Assembly: GCA_965223775.1 (NCBI GenBank)
Contig: OZ245021.1
Coordinates: 1,302,001 to 1,366,000, forward strand
DNA: 64,000 bases
Direction: 5' to 3'
DNA from: JAJDXW01 sp965223775
GTDB lineage: Bacteria > Pseudomonadota > Gammaproteobacteria > HK1
Position 1 is the stretch's first letter. The number at the start of each line of letters is the position of its first letter. The notes under the pieces were generated by a model. The model was given only the letters and a program-made list of their open reading frames with translations, did no database searches and was not told where the DNA came from. Made by a program: the position numbers and the translations under genes. Positions 25,641 through 33,362 of the stretch are shown one piece after another.

Positions 25641-25737
25641 GAAACCGTGAATCGGCGGATGGATCAGGCTATCCTGGAAGCTCTCGCGGGAACTCGACGG
25701 ACGGACTAGAATCCTTGAGCGGCCCGGAAGTTCACAG

Positions 25738-25869
25738 GTGAGTCAAGTTTGCGAAGCGGTTTCCCGGACGAGAGGTACGAGCCTGCTACCGGTACGGCGC
25801 GACGGGGCTTCGAATGAAGACGGGTGAATACAGACATGTCTCGTCGGTCTGAGGCGCAGCCTCGCCAGG
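25738..25869. repeat. Dispersed repeat family 2, copy 2, forming the leader of pssA
   Basis: Left end GTGAGTCAAGTT at 25738 resembles the family 2 left end at 12134. The right end (25834-25861, ACATGTCTCGTCGGTCTGAG…) matches 12278-12305 in 26 of 28 bases. The middle differs from copy 1 and lacks its 21-bp inverted repeat. It ends one base before the pssA start codon, so the ribosome-binding region of pssA is repeat sequence. Confidence 0.6.
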
Positions 25870-25870
25870 C

Positions 25871-26638
25871 ATGAACCCGGACCGAAAGAAGAGCAGGGGC
25901 ATCTACCTGCTGCCGAACCTGCTGACCACCGCGGCGCTGCTGAGCGGCTTCTACGCCATCTTCTTCGCCTTCCAGGGACGATTCGAAGCCGGGGCGATGG
26001 CGATCTTCGTGGCGATGGTGTTCGACTGGGCGGACGGACGGATCGCCCGCATCACCGGGACCGAGAGCGCGTTCGGGGCGGAGTACGACAGCCTGTCCGA
26101 CATGGTCGCGTTCGGGATCGCGCCCGTCGTGCTCGCGGCGGTCTGGTCGCTCGATTCGTTCGGCAAGGCGGGGTGGCTGGCCGGGTTCTGCTTCACGGCC
26201 GCGACCGCCCTTCGGCTCGCCCGGTTCAACACCCAGGTCGGAGTCGTCGACAAGCGGTACTTCCAGGGGCTGCCGTGTCCCGCCGCGGCCGCGGTGGTGG
26301 CCGGCCTGGTCTGGGTCGGGGTGGACCGGGACCTCGCGGGCGGGAGTCTGGGACCGGAGACCTTCGTGGTGGTCATCCTGACGAGCCTGCTGATGGTAAG
26401 CAAGATCCGCTTTCGCAGCTTCAAGGAATTCGACATCCGGGAGCGGATCCACTTCGTCACCGTCCTCGTGGTCGTGCTCGGGTTCACCCTGATCGCAATC
26501 GATCCCGCCCTCCTCCTGTTCATGGGATTCGGACTGTACGCCCTGTCCGGACCCGTCGAGACGCTGATACAGGTGCGCCGGGCTCGCCGGCGCCGGAGGA
26601 TGGCCTCCGGTGAGAGGGTCCGCCGTCCGGACGCGTGA
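25871..26638 (+). CDS. pssA: CDP-diacylglycerol-serine O-phosphatidyltransferase
   Basis: 255 residues, an integral membrane CDP-alcohol phosphotransferase with about six to eight helices. The catalytic signature DGxxAR…G…D…D is seen as 'DGRIARITG' and 'EYDSLSD' (residues about 54-77). It makes phosphatidylserine, the precursor of phosphatidylethanolamine. The gene follows ilvC as in Pseudomonas and relatives. A basic tail (RRARRRRRMASGERVRR) ends the protein, and its stop overlaps the next start (GTGA). Confidence 0.94.
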   Translation: MNPDRKKSRGIYLLPNLLTTAALLSGFYAIFFAFQGRFEAGAMAIFVAMVFDWADGRIARITGTESAFGAEYDSLSDMVAFGIAPVVLAAVWSLDSFGKAGWLAGFCFTAATALRLARFNTQVGVVDKRYFQGLPCPAAAAVVAGLVWVGVDRDLAGGSLGPETFVVVILTSLLMVSKIRFRSFKEFDIRERIHFVTVLVVVLGFTLIAIDPALLLFMGFGLYALSGPVETLIQVRRARRRRRMASGERVRRPDA

Positions 26639-27468
26639 TTGCCGGCCCGGAGCGGGGGCGCCTGCTCGCCCGGATGGGGATCACGGTCTTCGTGCCCCGC
26701 GGCGCGCCGGCGACGCGGCATCCGGAGTCCACGCCGGCCGCGGGGTCTGGCCCGGAATTCGCGCCGGTTCCGGCCGCCGCCGATCCGAATCCGGCCTGCG
26801 TTCCGGTTTCCGTTCCCGATGCGTCCCGCCGGCTCGAAGCGGGAGCGTCCGCGGCCGGTCCGCCGAAGACTGCCGCGGCGGAGGCGCGAGCACCGGTCTC
26901 CGCCCTCCGGTGGCCGGAGCTCGAGAGTGCGGTGGCGGGCTGCGTCGCCTGTGCGCTGCACAGTTCTCGCCGGCGCACGGTGTTCGGCGCCGGCGCTCGC
27001 GATGCCGACTGGATGGTGATCGGAGAGGGACCCGGCGCCAACGAGGACCGGCAGGGAGAGCCCTTCGTCGGCCGGGCGGGCCGGCTGCTCGGCGCCATGC
27101 TCTTCGCCCTCGGGCTGTCCCGCGAGGAGGTGTTCATCACCAATACGGTCAAGTGCCGGCCACCCGGGAACCGGGACCCCGAACCCGCGGAGACCGAGCG
27201 GTGCGGCCCCTTCCTCGACCGGCAGATCGAGCTGGTCGCACCGCGCGTCATCCTCGCGGTAGGGCGGGTCGCGTCCCAGGCCATTCTCGATACCAACGCC
27301 CCGCTCGCACGCCTGCGGGGGCGCGAGCACGCGTATCCGCGGGGCGACCGGCGGGTCCCGGTCGTCGCGACGTACCATCCCGCCTACCTGCTGCGCAGGC
27401 CGAGCGACAAGCGCGCCGCCTGGGAGGACCTTTGTCTCGCACGTTCGATCGCGGCCCGGTCACCGTAA
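26635..27468 (+). CDS. Uracil-DNA glycosylase, family 4 (Fe-S) type
   Basis: 277 residues. After an Ala/Pro-rich N-terminal extension of about 95 residues comes the family 4 UDG core: 'CVACAL' (two Fe-S Cys), 'GEGPGANEDRQGEPFVGRAG' as the active-site loop, 'NTVKCRPP' and 'ERCGPFL' with the other two Cys, and 'YHPAYLLRRP' as the C-terminal His motif. It excises uracil from DNA. In many gammaproteobacteria a protein of this type sits directly before rimI, as here. The disordered extension is typical of these versions. Confidence 0.9.
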   Translation: MIAGPERGRLLARMGITVFVPRGAPATRHPESTPAAGSGPEFAPVPAAADPNPACVPVSVPDASRRLEAGASAAGPPKTAAAEARAPVSALRWPELESAVAGCVACALHSSRRRTVFGAGARDADWMVIGEGPGANEDRQGEPFVGRAGRLLGAMLFALGLSREEVFITNTVKCRPPGNRDPEPAETERCGPFLDRQIELVAPRVILAVGRVASQAILDTNAPLARLRGREHAYPRGDRRVPVVATYHPAYLLRRPSDKRAAWEDLCLARSIAARSP

Positions 27469-27941
27469 ACGGGGCGACCGCGCGTCCGATGACGCCCGCC
27501 GACCTTCCGTCGGTGTCGGGCATCGAGACCTGCGCATACCGGTTTCCCTGGTCGGAGCAGGTGTTCCGAAGCTGTCTGCGGGCCGGCTACCTTTGTCGCG
27601 TGGCGGCGGAGGGCAATCGTGTCCGCGGGTACGGGATCCTGTCCCTGGCCGCGAACGAGGCTCACCTGCTGAACCTTTGCATCGATCCCGCCGAGCACAG
27701 CCGCGGCTGGGGGGGCTGGTTGCTGCGGCACCTGTTCGGGATCGCCCGGATCCGGAACGCGGAGCGGATGTTCCTCGAGGTGCGGCCCTCGAATCGGCCG
27801 GCCGTGCGGCTGTACGAGGGCCACGGCTTCGTCCTCGTCGGGACGCGGCGCGGCTACTATCCGGCCGCGTCCGGCGGCCGGGAGGACGCGCGGGTGTACG
27901 CGCTCTCGCTGCGGCTCGACGACGGAGCGCCGGGTCCGTGA
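27432..27941 (+). CDS. rimI: Ribosomal protein bS18 alanine N-acetyltransferase
   Basis: About 169 residues of the GNAT fold. The acetyl-CoA loop is in 'IDPAEHSRGWGGWLLRHLF', followed by 'FLEVRPSNRPAVRLYEGHGF' (quoted to its first 20 residues) and 'RRGYYPA', all as in RimI. It acetylates the N-terminal Ala of ribosomal protein S18. The start is uncertain: TTG 27432 has a GGGAGGA ribosome site and overlaps the UDG gene, while ATG 27489 would cut the first beta-strand ('RPMTPADL'). The stop overlaps the next gene (GTGA). Confidence 0.88.
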   Translation: MSRTFDRGPVTVNGATARPMTPADLPSVSGIETCAYRFPWSEQVFRSCLRAGYLCRVAAEGNRVRGYGILSLAANEAHLLNLCIDPAEHSRGWGGWLLRHLFGIARIRNAERMFLEVRPSNRPAVRLYEGHGFVLVGTRRGYYPAASGGREDARVYALSLRLDDGAPGP

Positions 27942-28744
27942 ACCACGGCCACGAAGGGGAGTATTTCTTCGCGTTCGATGTCGAGACGGTGCCCGACGTC
28001 GAGGCGGGCCGGCGGCTGTACGGGCTCGAGGGCCTCGACGATCCGAGCACCGCCAAGGCCATGCGCCAGCTCCGGATGCAGGAGAGCGGCCGCGGGTTCC
28101 TGCGCCTGTACCTGCACCGGGTGGTGGCGGTGTCCGGCGTGCTGCGCCGCAGGGCGCGGTCCGGGGAGAACGCCGACATCCGGATCTGGTCCCTCGGCAC
28201 CCCGGAATCGAGCGAGAAGGAACTCGTCGAATCGTTCTTCCGGCTGGTGGATCTCCGGGTGCCGACGCTCATCACCTGGAACGGAGGGGGATTCGACCTC
28301 CCCCTCCTTGTCTACCGGGCGCTCCACCACGGGGTGAGCTCGGGCCGCTACTTCGAGACCCGCGATGCCGACTTTCGCTTCAACAACTATCTCAATCGAT
28401 ATCACGAGCGGCATACCGACCTCATGGACGTGTTCTCCGGTCATCAGCTTCGGTCCGCCGCCCCGCTCGACGAGCTGTCCCGCTTCCTCGGCCTGCCGGG
28501 CAAGGGAGAGATGCGCGGGGAGGACGTGGAGGGCCGGTACTTCGCCGGGGAGCTCGCCGCGATTCGCGACTATTGCGAGGCCGATGCGCTCCTCACCTGG
28601 CTCATCTACCTTCGCTTCGATCGGCTCCGCAGCCGGCTCGACGATGCGGAGCTGGCCCACGAGCTTGCCCTGGTGCGCGAGGCGGTGCGGGATCGGGACC
28701 ATCTCCAGGCGTTCGCCGGCGTCCGTGAGCCGGGCCAGGCCTGA
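27938..28744 (+). CDS. Predicted 3'-5' exonuclease, PolB-like exo domain (DnaQ superfamily)
   Basis: 268 residues. The DEDD metal-binding residues are visible: 'FDVETVPD' (Exo I), 'TWNGGGFDLPLLVYR' (Exo II) and 'YCEADALLTW' (Exo III). This matches the stand-alone PolB-type exonuclease family (PF10108-like), not linked to a polymerase domain. It starts at GTG overlapping the rimI stop and ends at TGA inside the left end of repeat copy B. A role in DNA repair or processing is inferred from the family and from its neighbours UDG, MutL and RlmD. Confidence 0.88.
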   Translation: MNHGHEGEYFFAFDVETVPDVEAGRRLYGLEGLDDPSTAKAMRQLRMQESGRGFLRLYLHRVVAVSGVLRRRARSGENADIRIWSLGTPESSEKELVESFFRLVDLRVPTLITWNGGGFDLPLLVYRALHHGVSSGRYFETRDADFRFNNYLNRYHERHTDLMDVFSGHQLRSAAPLDELSRFLGLPGKGEMRGEDVEGRYFAGELAAIRDYCEADALLTWLIYLRFDRLRSRLDDAELAHELALVREAVRDRDHLQAFAGVREPGQA

Positions 28745-28948
28745 TTTGTTGCCGGCTTTCGTCGTGGGGGCGCGGAGGCGCCGTGGCGGCGGGGCGCACG
28801 GGTCGAGAGGCGTCGAGGGTGTGGTTGACGCTTCGCGCTTCGCGCTTCGCCGTCGAAGCGGCTCGAGGGAGCGCGTCCTGCCGCCACGGCGACCCTGGAA
28901 GCGCGAAGGGGCGGATCGGCGCCCGCAGCAGGAGACCGTTGAGCAATG
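28742..28948. repeat. CTAG-family palindromic element (family 1), copy B, filling the exonuclease-rlmD gap
   Basis: It shares with copy A the left text GGCTTTCGTCG, the middle CGTCGAAGCGGCT(T/C)GAGGGAG and the right end CGGATCGGCGCCCGCAGCAG. An inner stem pairs GCCGTGGCGGC (28780-28790) perfectly with 28880-28890, although its sequence differs from the copy A stem. The terminal CTAG is not preserved. The exonuclease TGA lies at the left end and the rlmD ATG at the right end, with the repeat's own AGGAG placed as ribosome site. Confidence 0.85.
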
Positions 28949-30277
28949 AGGGCCAGGCGCCTCCCGCTGCCGCCGGAGCCGGTCGAGGTCGAGATCCGTT
29001 CGGTGGACGACCGCGGGCGCGGGGTCGCGGAGGTCGAGGGCCGACGGATCCGGGTGCCGGGGGCGCTCGCGGGCGAACGGCTCCGGGTCCGCTACCGGCG
29101 GCGGCTGAAACGCGACGACGAAGGGGAGCTGGTGGAGGTGCTCGCCGGCGCGCCCGGCCGGGTGGCGCCCGGTTGCCCGCACTTCTACGGATGCGGAGGC
29201 TGCGAGTGGCAGCATCTCGACCCGGATGCCGATCTCCGGGCGAAGGAGGCCGGGGTGCTCGCTGCCCTCGCGGCGGCCGGGGTCGAGCCCGAACGTGTGG
29301 ATCCACCGATTCGCGGCCCTCGTTTCGGGTATCGCCGCAAGGCCCGGCTCGGCGTGCGGTTCGTCCCGGGAAAGGGGGGAGCCCTCGTCGGCTTCCGCGA
29401 AAAGTTCGGAAACCGGCTCGCCGTGCTCGAATCGTGCGCCGTCCTGCACCCCGCGGTGGGGTTGCGCGTGGGGGCGCTGCGTTCGCTCGTCAACTCCCTG
29501 GACGCGCGCGAACGCATTCCCCAGATCGAGGTCGCCGCGGGCGATGCGGGAGCAATGCTCGTGTTCCGGCATCTCGACCCGCTCGGTGCGGCGGATCTTG
29601 AGCGCCTGCGCCGCTTCGGGGCCGAGAGCGGACTCGGCGTCGCCCTCCAGCCCGGCGGGCCGGATTCGTTGGTGCACCTCACGGGAGACGCCGACCTCTC
29701 CTACCGGCTGGACGGGTTCGGGGTCGACCTTCGGTTCCATCCACTGGACTTCGTTCAGGTGAACGCGCAGGTGAACGCGGCTCTCGTCGCGCGCGCGGTG
29801 GAAGAGCTCCGGCCCGCCGGACGGGTGCTCGATCTCTTCTGCGGGATCGGCAACTTCACCCTCGCGATCGCGTCCCGGGGGGTGGCGGTGACCGGGCTCG
29901 AGGGCGATCCGAGGCTCGTCGAACGCGCCCGCGAGAATGCGCGGCGAAACCGGCTCGACCGGGCGCAGTTCCACGTCGCCGACCTCGCCTGCCCGAACGC
30001 GCTCGCTTCCCACGTCGCGGGAGGGGTGAACCGGCTCCTGCTCGATCCGCCGCGGAGCGGAGCGCAGGAGGCCCTGCGCTCGCTCGCCCCGCCGGGACCC
30101 GAGCGGATCGTGTACGTCTCGTGCCACCCCGGGACGCTCGCCCGCGATCTCGGCTCGCTGGTGCACGGGCTCGGCTATCGGCTGCGGGCGCTCGCGCTCG
30201 CCGACATGTTCCCCCACACCTCCCACGTCGAGTCCATTGCGACGCTCGAACGCGGAGCCGGGAGCGGAGCCGGGTGA
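28946..30277 (+). CDS. rlmD: 23S rRNA (uracil(1939)-C5)-methyltransferase
   Basis: 443 residues. An N-terminal TRAM domain (residues about 8-65) is followed by the Fe-S cluster Cys in 'GCPHFYGCGGCEWQH'. The Rossmann SAM site is 'VLDLFCGIGNFTLAIAS' and the catalytic region is 'LLLDPPRSGAQEAL' followed by 'IVYVSCHPGTLARDL' with the nucleophile Cys. It methylates U1939 of 23S rRNA. The ATG lies in the right end of repeat copy B. The TGA overlaps the GTG of mutL. Confidence 0.93.
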   Translation: MRARRLPLPPEPVEVEIRSVDDRGRGVAEVEGRRIRVPGALAGERLRVRYRRRLKRDDEGELVEVLAGAPGRVAPGCPHFYGCGGCEWQHLDPDADLRAKEAGVLAALAAAGVEPERVDPPIRGPRFGYRRKARLGVRFVPGKGGALVGFREKFGNRLAVLESCAVLHPAVGLRVGALRSLVNSLDARERIPQIEVAAGDAGAMLVFRHLDPLGAADLERLRRFGAESGLGVALQPGGPDSLVHLTGDADLSYRLDGFGVDLRFHPLDFVQVNAQVNAALVARAVEELRPAGRVLDLFCGIGNFTLAIASRGVAVTGLEGDPRLVERARENARRNRLDRAQFHVADLACPNALASHVAGGVNRLLLDPPRSGAQEALRSLAPPGPERIVYVSCHPGTLARDLGSLVHGLGYRLRALALADMFPHTSHVESIATLERGAGSGAG

Positions 30278-32067
30278 CCGCGCGGGAACGCGAGACCGAG
30301 GGCGATCCCCTCGAGCCCGGCGCTCGCGGTGGCGGCTCGCCGCCGTCGCTCCCGGCGACGATCGCGCTCCTGCCGCCGGAGGTCGCGAGCCAGCTCGCGG
30401 CCGGGGAGGTGGTCGAACGGCCCGCCTCGGCGGTCAAGGAGCTCGTCGAGAACAGCCTGGATTCGGGGGCGCGCAAGGTGACGATCGACCTCGAGGCGGG
30501 CGGTGCCCGGCGGATTCGGGTGACCGACGACGGGGGCGGGATCCGGCGCGCGGACCTCGCTCTCGCGCTCGAGCGCCACGCGACGAGCAAGATCGCCTCG
30601 GTCGACGATCTCTTCCGCGTCGCGAGCCTCGGGTTCCGGGGCGAGGCGCTCGCGAGCATCGCGGCGGTGTCGAGGCTCTCCCTCACCTCGCGCATCGCCG
30701 GCGAGACGTCCGGCTGGCGGGTTCGGGGAAAGGGAGACGGTCCGGAGCCGGCCCGCCACCCGGTGGGGACCACGGTGGACGTCCAGGACCTCTTCTACAA
30801 CATCCCGGCCCGGCGGCGGTTCCTTCGAGCGGAGCGTACCGAGGTCCAGCACGCGGCCGATGCGGTGCGGCGCCTCGCCCTCGCCCGCCCGGACGTCGCG
30901 TTCCGGCTGGGCCACGGCGGGCGTACCGTCTTTCAGGCGCGGCGCGAAGACGGGCGTGTCGACGAGGTGTTCGGCCGCGGGTTCGAGGCGTCGGCCGCAA
31001 CCGTCGCGGCGGCGGCGGACGGGCTGCACCTGCGGGGATGGATCGGGACGGGCTCGGCGTCGCGGCAGTATTTTTTCCTGAACGGACGGGGGGTCCGCGA
31101 CCGGGCGCTCGGGCATGCCGTGCGCGTCGCGCTGGAGGGGCGGTTCCCCGCGGGACGCGAAGCGGTCTCGGTGCTGTTTCTCGCGATGGACCCGGCCCTG
31201 GTGGACGTCAACGTGCATCCGGGCAAGCACGAGGTGCGGTTCCGGCAGCCGCGGGCGGTGCACGACTTCCTCGTGGCCGGGGTCCGGCGCTCGCTCGCGG
31301 GGGGGCTCGGCGGACTCGCCGCCCGGGAGGCGGAGTCGCCACCGCACTACGGTCCGGCCCGGCCGGAGCCGGAGCCGGAGCCGGAGACCGGGCTGTTCGC
31401 GCCGCCGCCGGGCGAGCAGGGCGGCGGAGCGCCGCCCGCGGCCTCGCCGGAGCCGGGCTTCGCCCCGCCGGGAAGGCCCGCCCCGGCGTACCGCCCGCGG
31501 CCGGCCTCGCGGCCGCCGTCCCCCGGCGCGTCGGGGGGGCGCGGGTCGACTCGAGAGGACCCGATCATCGGGTGGATCGCCGGGCGGTACGCGGTGGCCG
31601 ACTTGCAAGGCCGGGTGTTCGTGATCGACTTCCCGCGCGCGCTCGGCGAGGCCGTCCGCGCAGCCTGCGCCCGGGCGAGCGACGCCCGTCCGATGCCCTC
31701 CTTCCCCCTGCTCGTGCCCACCCGCGTTCGGCTGGCCGAGGCGGTGCTGGACCGCTTCGATCCGGAAGCGGTCGCCCGCTACGGCATGGTTCTGCGACGC
31801 CTCGGCCCGGACCTCGCAAGCCTCCTCGAGGTCCCGCGCGGGCTTCGCTACTGCGAGCCGTCGGCCCTCGCGCGCACGGTCATCGAGGCGCCGGCGGGCG
31901 ACCTGGCGGAGGTCCTCGGTCGCGTCGCGGCGGGCGCGGTGCCGGCGAGCCCGGCGGAGCGCGACGGCCTGCTCCGAGAGCTTCTCGCGCGGCCCGAAGA
32001 GGTTCTCGTCCCGGCGCTCGCGCGCGAGCTCGGCGAAAGGGATGCCGGGAGACTCTTCGCCCGGTGA
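30274..32067 (+). CDS. mutL: DNA mismatch repair protein MutL
   Basis: 597 residues. The GHKL ATPase half is well conserved: 'AAGEVVERPASAVKELVENS' (motif I), 'DDGGGI' (II), 'GFRGEALASI' (III) and 'DVNVHPGKHEVRF'. An N-terminal extension of about 26 residues comes from the GTG start overlapping rlmD. The linker (residues about 355-428) is extremely Pro/Gly/Glu-rich and includes a (GGAGCC)n run near 31360-31385. The C-terminal domain lacks the DQHAX2EX4E endonuclease motif, as in MutH-using E. coli MutL. It couples MutS to downstream repair. Confidence 0.93.
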   Translation: MTARERETEGDPLEPGARGGGSPPSLPATIALLPPEVASQLAAGEVVERPASAVKELVENSLDSGARKVTIDLEAGGARRIRVTDDGGGIRRADLALALERHATSKIASVDDLFRVASLGFRGEALASIAAVSRLSLTSRIAGETSGWRVRGKGDGPEPARHPVGTTVDVQDLFYNIPARRRFLRAERTEVQHAADAVRRLALARPDVAFRLGHGGRTVFQARREDGRVDEVFGRGFEASAATVAAAADGLHLRGWIGTGSASRQYFFLNGRGVRDRALGHAVRVALEGRFPAGREAVSVLFLAMDPALVDVNVHPGKHEVRFRQPRAVHDFLVAGVRRSLAGGLGGLAAREAESPPHYGPARPEPEPEPETGLFAPPPGEQGGGAPPAASPEPGFAPPGRPAPAYRPRPASRPPSPGASGGRGSTREDPIIGWIAGRYAVADLQGRVFVIDFPRALGEAVRAACARASDARPMPSFPLLVPTRVRLAEAVLDRFDPEAVARYGMVLRRLGPDLASLLEVPRGLRYCEPSALARTVIEAPAGDLAEVLGRVAAGAVPASPAERDGLLRELLARPEEVLVPALARELGERDAGRLFAR

Positions 32068-33023
32068 CCCCGATCGTCTTTCTCATGGGACCGACCGCGG
32101 CCGGCAAGACGGCGATGGCGGTCCGGCTCGCGGAGCGGCTTCCGGCGGACATCGTGAGCGTGGACTCCGCGATGGTCTATCGAGGCATGGACATCGGGAC
32201 CGGGAAGCCGTCGCCCGAGGAGCTCGTGCGAGCCCCGCATCGGCTCATCGACATCCGCGAGGTGACCGAGACCTACTCGGCCGGCGAGTTCCGGCGCGAC
32301 GCGATGCGCGAGATCGAGGCGATCCGCGCGTGCGGCCGTGTTCCGCTTCTCGTCGGCGGGACCCTGCTCTACTTCCGCGCCCTCGAACGCGGCCTCGCGC
32401 CCTTGCCACGGGCGGCGCCGGCGGTTCGGGAGCGGCTGGCCGCGGAGGGCGAACGAGCTGGATGGCCGGCATTGCACGCGCGGCTCGCTGCCGTGGACCC
32501 GGGCGCGGCGCGGCGGATCCATCCCCACGACGCCCAACGAATTCAGCGTGCGCTGGAGGTCTTCGAGGTGTCGGGACGCCGCTTGAGCGAGTGGCACCGC
32601 TGCGCCCCCCGGCCGGCCGGCGTGGCCGGCCCGATCCTCCGGCTCGCGGTGGCGCCCGCCGAACGGGCGGATCTGCACCGGGCGATCGATGCCCGATTTC
32701 GAGCGATGATCGAGCACGGCCTGGTGGACGAAGTGCGGGGGCTCGCCGCGCTCCCCGGGGTGGGCCCGGATCTCCCCTCGATGCGAGCGGTCGGATACCG
32801 CCAGGTCTGGGACCATCTGCAGGGTCGCTCGGACCATGCCGCGATGGTGGAGCGGGCGATCGCGGCCACCCGGCAGTTCGCCCGCCGGCAACTCACCTGG
32901 CTCCGGTCGCTCTCCGGCGTTTGCTGGCTCGATCCCGCCATCGGCGCCGAGGGGCGTGCGCGGGGATACATCCTGCGTAATGTCACGGACGAGCCGCGCC
33001 AGCCCGCCAATCGCATACAATGA
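32064..33023 (+). CDS. miaA: tRNA dimethylallyltransferase
   Basis: 319 residues, GTG start overlapping the mutL stop (GTGA). Walker A is 'LMGPTAAGKTAMA', followed by 'SVDSAMVYRGMDIGT', 'PHRLIDI', 'VGGTLLYFRAL' and 'ATRQFARRQLTWLRS', all MiaA signatures. It transfers a dimethylallyl group to A37 of tRNAs that read UNN codons. The mutL-miaA-hfq-hflX order is strongly conserved in gammaproteobacteria. Confidence 0.96.
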   Translation: MTPIVFLMGPTAAGKTAMAVRLAERLPADIVSVDSAMVYRGMDIGTGKPSPEELVRAPHRLIDIREVTETYSAGEFRRDAMREIEAIRACGRVPLLVGGTLLYFRALERGLAPLPRAAPAVRERLAAEGERAGWPALHARLAAVDPGAARRIHPHDAQRIQRALEVFEVSGRRLSEWHRCAPRPAGVAGPILRLAVAPAERADLHRAIDARFRAMIEHGLVDEVRGLAALPGVGPDLPSMRAVGYRQVWDHLQGRSDHAAMVERAIAATRQFARRQLTWLRSLSGVCWLDPAIGAEGRARGYILRNVTDEPRQPANRIQ

Positions 33024-33052
33024 ACCGCCCGTCGACAACCGGAGAAGGCTGA

Positions 33053-33292
33053 GTGAACGAGGGTCGTCCCCTGCAGGAACCGTTTCTGAACGCATTGCGT
33101 CTGGAAGGAGTTCCGGTCTCCATCTTCCTCATCAACGGAATCAAGCTGCAGGGCACCATCGAGTCCTTCGATCGCTTCGCGGTGCTGCTCAAGAACTCGG
33201 TCAGCCAGATGATCTACAAGCACGCGATCTCCTCCATCGTGCCGGCGCGGAACGTGCGCCTTCCCGACGACCCCGAGGAGGCGGTCTCATAG
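33053..33292 (+). CDS. hfq: RNA chaperone Hfq
   Basis: 79 residues from GTG, with a GGAGAAGG ribosome site. The Sm1 motif 'SIFLINGIKLQGTIESFD' and the Sm2 motif 'YKHAISSIVPAR' (with the YKH hallmark) are intact. The C-terminal tail after Sm2 is very short compared with enteric Hfq. The hexamer binds small RNAs and mRNA A/U-rich sites. It is placed between miaA and hflX as usual. Confidence 0.97.
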   Translation: MNEGRPLQEPFLNALRLEGVPVSIFLINGIKLQGTIESFDRFAVLLKNSVSQMIYKHAISSIVPARNVRLPDDPEEAVS

Positions 33293-33362
33293 CCCGCGCC
33301 CGCGCGGCCGCGCGCGAGTCCGGCCATCGTCGCCGCGTGCGCCCGGAGGTCCGCGGCGCGGG

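Noticed and set aside
27857..30226. 789-codon antisense frame across rimI, the exonuclease and rlmD
   Set aside because: It spans three well-supported genes and a repeat and has no homologous motif; a composition artefact.
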